Assembly: GCA_965267245.1 (NCBI GenBank)
Contig: OZ253939.1
Coordinates: forward strand, 1,054,001 to 1,118,000
DNA length: 64,000 nucleotides
Direction: 5' to 3'
From: JANSWY01 sp965267245
GTDB lineage: Bacteria > Bacteroidota > Bacteroidia > Cytophagales > Cyclobacteriaceae
Positions 26,716-35,382 of the stretch are shown in pieces. Made by a program: the position numbers and the translations under genes. Under the pieces are notes generated by a model, which worked only from the letters and a program-made list of their open reading frames with translations, made no database searches and was not told the origin of the DNA. How positions within the stretch are numbered: the stretch's first letter is position 1; every line of letters starts with the position of its first letter.

Positions 26716-28118
26716 CAGGACCTTGTATTCAAAATGTGAGATTTCACTACGAACCATCCTTCGAAAAGATGATTTTTAAGTTCCTGAAAACTTCTCAGCT
26801 CCAATATACGATTAACAAGGTACCTTGTTCGCAAGTAAAACATTCTGTAACCTTTCTTTTTGAGACTTGCCAGTTCTTGCTCGCTTACATGTCCCGTACC
26901 CATAACAAAATAGCTACCAGACTGATCCATTTCCAATTGGTCTTCTTCTATTAACCCTTTATCGATTGCTTCTTTTCTAAAAGATGTGTTTGATCTGGGA
27001 ACTGCTACGTTAAATGAAGCATAATCAGCATCAATTTCGATTGCAAATCGGAATGTATTTTCAATTGATTCTCTGGTTTGTCCCGGAACACCAATTAAAA
27101 ATGTACCTAGCCTTTTGATTCCAATTTGATTTGTTAGTGCAAAAGTCTTTCTGATCTGTTCAACCGTGTACTGCTTCTTATACTGTTTAAGATAAATGTC
27201 TTCTGCCCACTCAACTCCATACATGATTAATTGACATCCTGCAGCTTTCATTTTAGTAAGGCGTGCTTCAGTCATTAGATCAACTCGAGAAAAACACATC
27301 CATTTAAATCCCAAATCATTCTCAATCATGTGATCCAATACTTGATCCATAATTTTAGGTATTGTATAAAATGTTTGATCTGAGAAGTATATGAACTTAA
27401 TTCCTAATGAGTTTAAATATTCCAATTCATCAATAATTGCCTCAGCCGTCCTTGATTTAAACTCTAGAAAGGACATGATGCAAAATGTACAGGGATAGGG
27501 ACAGGCGTAATTAGTAAGAACAGTTGCCATTGGATAACTAGTCGCAAAGGGCATTCTGTACTTGTTGTTATTGAATAAATGATGTTTTGGAGTCGGGAGC
27601 ATTACTAATTTCTGGGTGGACTCATCGGCAATTGCATAGCCATTCATTTCGCGCATCCTTAGCCCCTTGGATACCAGATTATCCTCTAAAAGTGAAACTA
27701 CAGCTGGTTTGTAGAAGTCAGAAATAATTCCTGTTAACCAAGTATATTTTTGAAAATGAATGAATTCATTTTCTAATAATACATCCCCAGAACAATATAT
27801 TTTACAGTCTGGCAGTTTCTCATGAACCTCATTGTAGAAGTTTTCATCCTCAATAATTGAAGCTGATCCAATCAGTCCTATGATATTGTCCGGAGAATAT
27901 TGTTTTACCTCCCTTAGAGTTTTCTCGGCATTCCAATTTTCTGCAATTGCATCTATTACTTTAAGATCGTAATTATCATCACTGAAGAAGCCTGTCTGCA
28001 TGAGCAAGTCTACTGGTTGAGGTAGGTAATAAGCCTTGGATACTTTCGAGCAATAGTAATCCCGAATGTAAATCTTCTTTCCAGGAGGATTTAAAAATAA
28101 TATCTTTGTCTTAGTCAT
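26715..28118 (-). CDS. Cobalamin-binding-domain radical SAM enzyme (cluster copy 3)
   Basis: 467 residues. The radical SAM motif is TNYACPYPCTFC (Cys206, 210, 213), followed by KFIYFSDQTFYTIP and CQLIMYGVEWAEDIYLKQ, which departs from the usual G-x-E-S form (GVEW). The N-terminal ~150 residues have the general layout of the B12 domain, but the usual GG-hydroxyl-H/P and GEGE motifs are degenerate (CSGDVLLENEFI). Cobalamin binding is therefore uncertain. It starts at an ATG sharing an A with the stop of the GT9 gene (TAATG) and ends sharing an A with the GT87-like gene. Confidence 0.87.
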   Translation of the reverse strand: MTKTKILFLNPPGKKIYIRDYYCSKVSKAYYLPQPVDLLMQTGFFSDDNYDLKVIDAIAENWNAEKTLREVKQYSPDNIIGLIGSASIIEDENFYNEVHEKLPDCKIYCSGDVLLENEFIHFQKYTWLTGIISDFYKPAVVSLLEDNLVSKGLRMREMNGYAIADESTQKLVMLPTPKHHLFNNNKYRMPFATSYPMATVLTNYACPYPCTFCIMSFLEFKSRTAEAIIDELEYLNSLGIKFIYFSDQTFYTIPKIMDQVLDHMIENDLGFKWMCFSRVDLMTEARLTKMKAAGCQLIMYGVEWAEDIYLKQYKKQYTVEQIRKTFALTNQIGIKRLGTFLIGVPGQTRESIENTFRFAIEIDADYASFNVAVPRSNTSFRKEAIDKGLIEEDQLEMDQSGSYFVMGTGHVSEQELASLKKKGYRMFYLRTRYLVNRILELRSFQELKNHLFEGWFVVKSHILNTRS

Positions 28119-29302
28119 TACGCCATTTGATATTTTCTACTCAAGCCCCAGGAAGTGTCATAGGTTCTAACATTCACTGATTCTTCAATTACCTTGATGG
28201 CACTTTTCACAATTAATTGCGAATCCAATTCAGTCATACAGTGAATTTCATTATTACATACATCTGCTGATTTTGATTTAGCATACAGAAAGCAAGGCCT
28301 GCAAGGTTTATCCAAGGATATATTTATGACATTGTCTCTTCCATCATAACCAAAATGTGTAGAACTAGTAGGGCCCCATATACAAATCATCGGGACATGA
28401 ATTGAAGCTGCCAGGTGCATTGGACCTGAATCATTGGTAATAAAAACTACACATTCAGCCAGATTCACCATTAGATCCTTCAATGTCCATTCGCCACAAC
28501 GGTTGTTAATAATTATATTGTGAGATCCAAGGTCCTTAATCAGTTGCTCAACATAACTCCTTTCGTTTTTACTCCCTACAAGATCGAATGAAAGTGAATT
28601 ATCCCATTTAAATATTTCACGAATTACTTTCATGAACTTTTCTCGAGGGAACTTTCTATAGGGCATGTAATCACTAGCATTGATATTTACAATTACTTTT
28701 TTGCAATCAATCCCTATACTATCATACACCGTCATTTCTCTTTCCCAATCACATTGAAATTCTGAATAGGTTAACGAGATAAGGTCTTGAAATGGCCGAC
28801 CTTTGATAGAATAAATAGAACACCTACGAGTAAAAAAGTCTTTGTCAAAATCATGAAAAGTGACTGTCTTTATCTGGGAGAATGCAGTAAAGCAAATCTG
28901 ATATAACCCAAGTATGTTTGAGCCACGTTCATAATTAATAAATGTTTTTGGTGAATTACGCCTCAACAAAACCCCTTTTGCAATTAGACTTCTTAAGACC
29001 GATATTAAGGAATAATCACTTATATAAACCACATTTCCTATATTTAGAAGTTTACATAGTTCCTCATTGGAGGATAACGTTATAAATGTTACCTTCTTAA
29101 GATTTACATGTTGCGCTTTCAAACTGGAAATAATCCTTGTTATACTTCCAATTCCCATCATTTTTAAAATAACAACTTCATCATTGTAATTTATTGATGT
29201 TGATTTCTTTGTACTTGATAGAAAGCCACTTACTCCCAATAAAAATATATAAGGCAGTCTCAATAATTTATCAATTCTTATTAAAAGTGAAGGGTTAAGC
29301 AT
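28118..29302 (-). CDS. GT9 family glycosyltransferase (heptosyltransferase-like)
   Basis: 394 residues with two Rossmann halves (GT-B fold). The diagnostic section is FITNDSGPMHLAASIHVPMICIW (DSGPMHLA at 291-298), then GPTSSTHFG, which is the nucleotide-sugar-binding region of the ADP-heptose:LPS heptosyltransferase family. The first half carries ILKMMGIGSITRIISSLK, close to the usual GD/GIGD start region. Upstream of this gene lies another radical SAM gene 36 bp away, and downstream it shares an A with a second. Donor and acceptor are unknown; a role outside the normal LPS core is suggested by the context. Confidence 0.86.
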   Translation of the reverse strand: MLNPSLLIRIDKLLRLPYIFLLGVSGFLSSTKKSTSINYNDEVVILKMMGIGSITRIISSLKAQHVNLKKVTFITLSSNEELCKLLNIGNVVYISDYSLISVLRSLIAKGVLLRRNSPKTFINYERGSNILGLYQICFTAFSQIKTVTFHDFDKDFFTRRCSIYSIKGRPFQDLISLTYSEFQCDWEREMTVYDSIGIDCKKVIVNINASDYMPYRKFPREKFMKVIREIFKWDNSLSFDLVGSKNERSYVEQLIKDLGSHNIIINNRCGEWTLKDLMVNLAECVVFITNDSGPMHLAASIHVPMICIWGPTSSTHFGYDGRDNVINISLDKPCRPCFLYAKSKSADVCNNEIHCMTELDSQLIVKSAIKVIEESVNVRTYDTSWGLSRKYQMA

Positions 29303-29338
29303 TGTTAACTAAAATTCATAATTCCTTTTCACACTAAT

Positions 29339-30706
29339 TCATTTTAATAATTTCATTCCTACACCAGCAGATATCGATTTCAATTTTGGAATGAATTTTT
29401 TAATACCTTTTTGATCTTTCATTTTGTGATAGTTGATTTCATTGACCACTTTTTTTAGCGCATACTTATAATAAGACTTCCCATAAGTTCTTTTAAAGTC
29501 AACATCCCTATCAGTACTGATTGACCAGTTATTTTCTGTAATAATCTCACTTTCTATTTCTTCATAAAGTTCAGTCCCTTTTATTGGGTATGCCAATGTA
29601 ATGGTGAAATGATCAGGTTCTGCAATTTTCAAATGATTGATGGTCTCAAATATATCTTCTTCGGTCTCACCCGGATAACCGAGCATAATGAAAGTCCCTG
29701 CTTCAATTCCTACTTTTCTTGTTTCAATAATCATTTCCCTCACTTGCTCCACAGACACTCTTCTATCCATTGCATCAATTATTCTTTGGGACCCACTCTC
29801 AGCACCTATCCAAACCCTGAAACACCCCATTCTTTTGAGTATCTTAATCACATCTAAATTCATCCTGTCTGCCCTACTGATGCACTCGAATGGAATATGA
29901 ATATCGTGTTTATCCATCACATCAGCCATTTCAGAAAGCCACTTATGACTCACTGTAAATACATCATCCACAAACCAGATGCTATCCGGATTGTATTGAT
30001 CTCTTATTTGTTTTAGCTCCTCAACAACATTCTCAGGTGATCTTCTACGATAACTTTGGCCATAAACAGCAGTACTACACCATTTACATGTATATGGACA
30101 CCCTCTTTGTGTACTGACATTTAAGGCACTCTTTCCGTGATGTACTTTCCATGTATCCAGATACTTTTGAATATCTATAGCTCTCCTATTCGGAATTGGT
30201 AATTCATCAACAGAGCGCAATTTATTCCTTGCACCGGTTTGCACCACCTGATTATGATCGTCAAGAAAAGCTATTCCATTTACACTACGAAAAGGTTTAT
30301 TCTTTTCAAAACACTGAACCAATTCCAACATGGTTGCCTCTCCTTCCCCAATCACGAGAAAATCGGCTCCATTAGTGAGGTAATCTGGTACATTATACGT
30401 CACATCAGGCCCTCCCAATACTACTTTACACGAGGATGATAATTTGATTTTTTGAATAATCTCAATCACCGATACTTTAGTCATCAGATTGGTATAAATG
30501 GCTACAATATCTGGTTTGTATTCATGTATGTGCTTAAACAGCCTCTCCCTTGATGAAAATGTTGCATCGTGGACCTCATTTGGTACGTTGTTTTCTTCTA
30601 AGAATGCTGAAATATACAGGACACCCAATGGAGGATAAGGCCGCATGATCTTCTGTTCATTCTCATCTTCATTGATGAAATATCCATGTGTCAATAAAAC
30701 TCTCAT
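29339..30706 (-). CDS. Cobalamin-binding-domain radical SAM enzyme (cluster copy 4)
   Basis: 455 residues with a textbook B12-type domain (YPPLGVLYISAFLEENNV, KVVLGGPDVTYNVPDYL, FLVIGEGEATMLEL) and radical SAM motif STQRGCPYTCKWC (Cys203, 207, 210). The next section YGQSYRRRSPENVVEEL and SIWFVDDVF is nearly the same as in cluster copy 5, so these two are close paralogues. FRVWIGAESGSQRIIDAMDR and GTFIMLGYPGETEED are standard BchE-like barrel motifs. Its ATG overlaps the upstream methyltransferase's TGA by four bases (ATGA). Confidence 0.92.
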   Translation of the reverse strand: MRVLLTHGYFINEDENEQKIMRPYPPLGVLYISAFLEENNVPNEVHDATFSSRERLFKHIHEYKPDIVAIYTNLMTKVSVIEIIQKIKLSSSCKVVLGGPDVTYNVPDYLTNGADFLVIGEGEATMLELVQCFEKNKPFRSVNGIAFLDDHNQVVQTGARNKLRSVDELPIPNRRAIDIQKYLDTWKVHHGKSALNVSTQRGCPYTCKWCSTAVYGQSYRRRSPENVVEELKQIRDQYNPDSIWFVDDVFTVSHKWLSEMADVMDKHDIHIPFECISRADRMNLDVIKILKRMGCFRVWIGAESGSQRIIDAMDRRVSVEQVREMIIETRKVGIEAGTFIMLGYPGETEEDIFETINHLKIAEPDHFTITLAYPIKGTELYEEIESEIITENNWSISTDRDVDFKRTYGKSYYKYALKKVVNEINYHKMKDQKGIKKFIPKLKSISAGVGMKLLK

Positions 30707-31494
30707 GATTTTGTGAGCTCTATGTAATAGTGATCTGAATATGCTGATTGCCAGGAAAATCTTCCAAGAAAATTTTCCAGACGAGTGAGCATTTTCAACA
30801 ACTTCAGATGTCTGGAAAAAAAAGGTTCTAAATACGATGGGGGAATAAAAAATCCAATCGGTTTCGAAATAATACTTTTAAATTTAACTCCCATGCTTTT
30901 AATAGCATTAGGATGAAAATACCATGTTTTAACTTTTACACCAGAAACATTGGCTAACACCATTTCTTTTCTTCTAAATGCCTTGGACTTGGACCCCTTG
31001 AAAAGGAAATAAAAAGTCTCCCAAATACAAAAATCTGGCATGATAACAGCTATAAATTTTCCTCCGGAATTCAGCCTGTTAAAGGAAGTATTTACGACCC
31101 TCTCTAAAGATTCAGCTGAGATACAATTGAGTCCGCCAAAATTGGAAAAAACAATATCAAATTTATCCGAGAAGATTGTAGATGAGAACTCATTTAAGTC
31201 TAACCTACGGAAATCCACCATTTCACCTAATGGTTTGGATCTTGCCACATTCAGCATTTCCTGAGATATGTCTGTGGCTATCACCTGATGACCTAATTCT
31301 GCAAATCTTATAGCATCTGCGCCAGTTCCACAATTTAATTCCAGTATTTTATGGTATTGACCAGTCATTAGAGTTCGTTCAAGATATGACCAAACCCTTA
31401 TTCTTTGTGCCTCCCCTATTTTGGAATGAGTAAATTCCAGATCATAAGACTTAGCAGCCAGGTCAAATGAATTATTTGGCAAAACTTCTGGCAT
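30703..31494 (-). CDS. SAM-dependent methyltransferase (class I)
   Basis: 263 residues with motif I KILELNCGTGADAIRFAELG (about 49-68), the acidic strand-2 end in VIATDIS, and FDIVFSNFGGLNCI as the post-motif loop. The C-terminal half has a basic and hydrophobic cap (YLEPFFSRHLKLLKML). The gene sits between the two most similar radical SAM paralogues. It starts 23 bp inside the upstream one and overlaps the downstream one by an ATGA, so the three are translated as a coupled unit. A role in methylating the product of one of them is likely; the substrate is unknown. Confidence 0.86.
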   Translation of the reverse strand: MPEVLPNNSFDLAAKSYDLEFTHSKIGEAQRIRVWSYLERTLMTGQYHKILELNCGTGADAIRFAELGHQVIATDISQEMLNVARSKPLGEMVDFRRLDLNEFSSTIFSDKFDIVFSNFGGLNCISAESLERVVNTSFNRLNSGGKFIAVIMPDFCIWETFYFLFKGSKSKAFRRKEMVLANVSGVKVKTWYFHPNAIKSMGVKFKSIISKPIGFFIPPSYLEPFFSRHLKLLKMLTRLENFLGRFSWQSAYSDHYYIELTKS

Positions 31495-32935
31495 ATGTCA
31501 AACGCGTATGATTGAAAAATACCTGAGGAATGTTGTATAAACCAGAGGCTATGAACTTAATTTTTTGCATTGGATTCTTGTTGGGCGCAACCAGGATTTC
31601 TTTTACAGCAATCCATCCTCTTTTTAACTTATACAGATTGTGTAAATAACGATGTAGCACTTTGTAGAATGTTCGGGGATATGTATTCTCGAACATCATA
31701 TCCAGGTCATCTGAGTCAACCCAATTGGCCTTTAATTTTAAGTCTGATTTTACTTTTTCATAGAATTTTGTACCAGGTAAGGGATATGAAACTGAAATAC
31801 CTAATTTATCTGGCATCAAATGTAAAACCATTCGAATGGTCTTCTTGATATCTTCATAAGTTTCTTCAAGATAACCTAGTTGAATAAAGAAGGCCACCCT
31901 TACTCCATGATCTTGTAATATTTCAGTAGCACGGTGGATTTGTTCAATTGTAATCCCTTTATCCATTGCATCTAATATCTTCTGCGACCCTGATTCAGCT
32001 CCAATCCACACTTCATTCAAACCAGACTCCACAAGAGCAGCGATATTATCTTCAGCCAATAAAAGATCCGCCCTCGATTGGATTTTGTATTTAATATTGA
32101 GATTTCTATTTTTTAGTTCCTGGTTCAAGACCTGAACCCAGCCTGGCTTTAGACCAAATATGTCATCACACATCCAGAAATGATCAACTTTATGTTGATT
32201 GACATGCATTTCAATTTCATCCACTACCCTTTCTACCGATCTTGTGTTGTAACGATTTCCGTATATTGGTTTAGCACACCAGTTACATTTATAAGGACAC
32301 CCCCTGGTTGTTGCAATATTAAAATAAGGCACTTTACCATTTGATTGCCAAATACTTTTATAGCTATCAATATCAATCAAATCCCAGGCTGGATTTGGTA
32401 AATTATCCAATTCGCTTAACACGGGTCTTTTTTGTGTTTTTCGAACTTCGCCTTCCTGAAAAAACGAAATACCTGAAATGTTTTCTATGTTACTTTGATC
32501 CTGTAATGATTTTAACAATTCTAAAAGCGTCTCTTCTCCTTCTCCCAGTAACACAAAATCTGCTCCTTCTTTTAGGTATTTCTCACTGTGATCAGTTGCA
32601 TCTGAACCACAACTTATAGTCACTATTCCATGCTCCTTTGCAATCTTATGCATTCGAAATGCAGCTTCTCGCATCGTAGTGAGGCACATTTTTGTTAAAT
32701 AATTGAAGCCATCATCAAAAATCACGAAGTAATCTGGCTGAAATGATTCGATTTGCTCAGCGAGACCTTCTTCGGAAGTTTTCAGTCCTACATCAAACAA
32801 ATCGACTGTATAGCCTTCCTTTCTCAGCAAAGCTGCAGCTGTTATAGTCATCAATGGAGGGAAAGGTTCACCTATCTTCCATTGCTTCGAATCAAATTGA
32901 TAAAAATATGAGTGACTAAATAGAACTTTCGGCAT
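31472..32935 (-). CDS. Cobalamin-binding-domain radical SAM enzyme (cluster copy 5)
   Basis: 487 residues. The B12-type domain includes FPPLMTITAAALLRKEGYTV, the section FQPDYFVIFDDGF and GADFVLLGEGEETLLELL. It has an extra ~25-residue insertion compared with copy 4 (around YLTKMCLTTMREAAFRM). The radical SAM motif is TTRGCPYKCNWC (Cys213, 217, 220), followed by YGNRYNTRSVERVVDEIE and EVWIGAESGSQKILDAMDK. Paralogous to copy 4. Its start lies 20 bp inside the nucleotidyltransferase-like gene's end. It is the second gene of the minus-strand cluster. Confidence 0.92.
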   Translation of the reverse strand: MPKVLFSHSYFYQFDSKQWKIGEPFPPLMTITAAALLRKEGYTVDLFDVGLKTSEEGLAEQIESFQPDYFVIFDDGFNYLTKMCLTTMREAAFRMHKIAKEHGIVTISCGSDATDHSEKYLKEGADFVLLGEGEETLLELLKSLQDQSNIENISGISFFQEGEVRKTQKRPVLSELDNLPNPAWDLIDIDSYKSIWQSNGKVPYFNIATTRGCPYKCNWCAKPIYGNRYNTRSVERVVDEIEMHVNQHKVDHFWMCDDIFGLKPGWVQVLNQELKNRNLNIKYKIQSRADLLLAEDNIAALVESGLNEVWIGAESGSQKILDAMDKGITIEQIHRATEILQDHGVRVAFFIQLGYLEETYEDIKKTIRMVLHLMPDKLGISVSYPLPGTKFYEKVKSDLKLKANWVDSDDLDMMFENTYPRTFYKVLHRYLHNLYKLKRGWIAVKEILVAPNKNPMQKIKFIASGLYNIPQVFFNHTRLTYARSFAK

Positions 32936-33962
32936 CTACTAACTTATATTTTTTGAATAATTCTCCATGCTCACCGTCATGCACGTTTAAGGAATCAAAC
33001 ACAAACATCCCATTTTCCGGAAATAACCTCGAGATCAAGTCATTTGAATAAAACTTTGTGAAATTAGCTCTCATCAATTCTTCAAACCGTATTCTAATTT
33101 GTTCCTGAAAACCACCTCGTGGATTCGCTATTCTTTTAAGGTTACATTTATTTGCCGGATTAAACTTTACGTTCATTTCAGCTAAAGCACTCAGCTCAAA
33201 CCTTTTCAATGCTCTACCGATACAAAATAGTGAGAAACAGACAAAATTGGGCAACCAAAACACCTTTTGAATGAAACCGGTTACAGGTTGTTCAGCTTGA
33301 TCTTTAACATCTTCCCTTGGTTTATAGTATTGTTTATACCAACTATTCTCATGAATAAATATGGCAAAGGCATTTTTATCCACAACTGGTTTCACATTGA
33401 TGATTTCGGTGGCAGTGAAGAAATTCTTGTTATAAATTTCCAGAAAAGAGGCTTCAGTTACAAAATTGAAACAATAGAAATGACCTCCTCTCATTAATTT
33501 GATGAAGTTTGTATAAATTCTTTCAAATAATAGAAACATCCAAAGCGTATTCTTTGAAGTAATCACAAATAGATCAAGATCAATCTTTCCAATACCTATC
33601 CCATGAGTATTAATAGTAGGATTATTAGCTGCAATAGACCCGGACACTCCTATGAACTTTACAAATGGCAGCCTTCCAATATTCATAAGTGTTTTCCTAC
33701 CTTTAGACAACAATTTATGCGTCAGCTTATCCTTAGCATTTTGTTCTTCTGATAAATGGACTTTTGAAGGAATGGTGAGATAATCTCCTGATTGGCTCAA
33801 ATAATTCTCTTTAACCAATTGGCTTAATGAATCCTCAAACTCAGCTGCTAATGATTGATCTATTCCCATCCATTTTTTCAGGTGTGCAATATTGACAGGT
33901 GCATTAAACACATCCCTGTAGCACACATGAATCACAATCATTTCTTTAATGGATTTACCCAT
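32916..33962 (-). CDS. Nucleotidyltransferase-like protein with N-terminal winged-helix-like region
   Basis: 348 residues. Residues 1-65 look like a small winged helix (KKWMGIDQSLAAEFEDSLSQ). A pol-beta-type nucleotidyltransferase signature follows: GVSGSIAANNP (105-115), then KIDLDLFVIT (126-135) with the D-x-D metal pair. The C-terminal 200 residues are rich in aromatic and basic residues with two hydrophobic stretches (WLPNFVCFSLFCIGRAL), suggesting membrane contact. It is the first gene of the minus-strand cluster. Similar proteins may add a nucleotide to a sugar or protein, but no exact family was recognised. The Gly-Ser and Asp-x-Asp pattern is seen; activity is inferred. Confidence 0.72.
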   Translation of the reverse strand: MGKSIKEMIVIHVCYRDVFNAPVNIAHLKKWMGIDQSLAAEFEDSLSQLVKENYLSQSGDYLTIPSKVHLSEEQNAKDKLTHKLLSKGRKTLMNIGRLPFVKFIGVSGSIAANNPTINTHGIGIGKIDLDLFVITSKNTLWMFLLFERIYTNFIKLMRGGHFYCFNFVTEASFLEIYNKNFFTATEIINVKPVVDKNAFAIFIHENSWYKQYYKPREDVKDQAEQPVTGFIQKVFWLPNFVCFSLFCIGRALKRFELSALAEMNVKFNPANKCNLKRIANPRGGFQEQIRIRFEELMRANFTKFYSNDLISRLFPENGMFVFDSLNVHDGEHGELFKKYKLVDAESSI

Positions 33963-34406
33963 AACATGTTTTCATATTACACCAAGACCCGAACTTAAAT
34001 ATTGTAACGGGCACGAAATGAAACAAATCCGACAAATAATCTCTATTAGAAGTCAGAGACTTCAGAGATTATAACAAATCCGACAAACCAGTTGCTTAGA
34101 CATGCAGGGATATCAAATAAATCAATTGTGGACCAATATTGAATAACGAATTTGGTTTCATTAAAACAGTACTCTACTATACTACCAAAAGGTTGCCTCT
34201 GATCTAAAAGTATTCTCAACTATTAGGTCAGAATGACCATCCTTCTGAAATAAATTTGGGCGAGTTGTGTAAAAACACGATCTTAATATAAGCTATTTTG
34301 ATGTAATCAAACTAATGGTCTCTAGGTATCGTCTAATAAATGAGTAACTTTTAAGACAATTATGAATTTTTCTTAACCTATTAATTCTTCTTTTCTTCTC
34401 AATCGA
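33963..34406. other. 444-bp intergenic region upstream of the radical SAM cluster
   Basis: No credible coding frame on either strand. It is AT-rich. The only structured part is a pair of 15-bp direct repeats around a hairpin at 34022-34087, listed separately. Beyond 34090 nothing stands out: no repeat longer than about 10 bp, no T-run terminator and no promoter matching TTG-N20-TAnnTTTG was seen. The large gap fits a regulated promoter region for the cluster, which starts at 33962 on the minus strand. Confidence 0.5.
34022..34087. repeat. Direct repeats flanking a hairpin, 60-125 bp upstream of the radical SAM cluster
   Basis: The 15-mer AACAAATCCGACAAA occurs exactly at 34022-34036 and 34073-34087. 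Between them is a nested inverted repeat: outer arms ATAATCTCT (34036-34044) and AGAGATTAT (34064-34072), inner arms GAAGT (34049-34053) and ACTTC (34059-34063). Such a layout fits a regulator binding two direct sites with a cruciform or RNA hairpin between them. It is not a transposon edge: no inverted termini or transposase gene accompany it. Confidence 0.5.
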
Positions 34407-35354
34407 TCAATATCTGTTGCCAACGACACCAGCCTTGATCAGTGATTCCAATCTTGAAAGGTGATCTTTTCCCAAATGAATATACTGTGCTTCCCAGTTT
34501 TCTTCCAATCTTTCAATTTTTCTAGTCCCTGGTATCATACTTACCCCTTGTTCTATCAACCAGGCCAAAGCCACCTGCGCTGGTGTAGCATTGATCTCCT
34601 TCGCAATTTCAGACACAGAATCAGCCAGTTGTACATTTTTGGCTATCGCTTCTTCAGAGAATCTTGGATTTTCCAACCTCCAATCTCCAAGTTCCAGGTC
34701 ACTTCTAGACCGAATAGCTCCAGATAGAAACCCTCTACCCAGTGGACTGTAAGCAACAAATCCAATCTTAAGTCTTTGGACTGCAGGTAAAATCTCCTCC
34801 TCCACTTCTCTTGACCAAAGGGAATACTCAGTTTCCAAAGCAGTGATTGGGTGAATCTTATGAGCCCGCTCCAGGGTTTCTGTGTCAGCCTCTGACAGTC
34901 CGATATACCTGACCTTTCCTTCTTTCACCAATTCCGCCAGGGCACCCACTGTTTCTTCAATAGGTGTCTTTGGATCCAAACGGTGCTGGTAATAAAGGTC
35001 AATATAGTCTGTTCCTAATCGTTTTAAGGAAGCCTCACAACTAGCCTTTACATAGTCAGCTCCTCCTTTAGTGCCTAGCCAACTTCCATCTTCAGCTCTG
35101 GAAATGCCAAATTTGGTAGCTAACGTAATTTTGTCTCGTCGGCCTTTCATGGCTCTTCCCAATAATTCTTCATTGGTAAACGGGCCGTACATGTCTGAAG
35201 TGTCCCAAAATGAAGATCCCAATTCTACTGCTCTATCCAAAACTTGCATATTTTGAGCTTCCGAGGAAGATCCGTAAAATTCAGACATTCCCATACATCC
35301 TAATCCGATAACCGGAACACTTAGTCCTTGTGATCCTAGAGATATTGTTTTCAT
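34407..35354 (-). CDS. Aldo/keto reductase
   Basis: 315 residues with the AKR tetrad Asp51, Tyr56, Lys81 and His124 (FWDTSDMYGPF, TLATKFG, DLYYQHRLD). The N-terminal IGLGCMGMSEFYG is typical of the group of NADPH-dependent reductases near AKR13. Short-chain aldehydes or ketones are the usual substrates. It is the third gene of an AraC-AKR-AKR group on the minus strand, starting 28 bp after the end of the second reductase. The physiological substrate is unknown. Confidence 0.92.
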   Translation of the reverse strand: MKTISLGSQGLSVPVIGLGCMGMSEFYGSSSEAQNMQVLDRAVELGSSFWDTSDMYGPFTNEELLGRAMKGRRDKITLATKFGISRAEDGSWLGTKGGADYVKASCEASLKRLGTDYIDLYYQHRLDPKTPIEETVGALAELVKEGKVRYIGLSEADTETLERAHKIHPITALETEYSLWSREVEEEILPAVQRLKIGFVAYSPLGRGFLSGAIRSRSDLELGDWRLENPRFSEEAIAKNVQLADSVSEIAKEINATPAQVALAWLIEQGVSMIPGTRKIERLEENWEAQYIHLGKDHLSRLESLIKAGVVGNRY

Positions 35355-35382
35355 ATTTTCTTCTGCTAAATTTTGATGATGA

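Noticed and set aside
16570..33962. Ordinary O-antigen or capsule locus
   Set aside because: The flippase and glycosyltransferases fit, but nucleotide-sugar synthesis, polymerase, priming transferase and chain-length genes are all absent, and radical SAM enzymes dominate.
34022..34087. Target-site duplication of a mobile element or a two-unit CRISPR
   Set aside because: Only two repeats, a hairpin rather than a spacer between them, no transposase or cas gene nearby; a regulatory reading is simpler.
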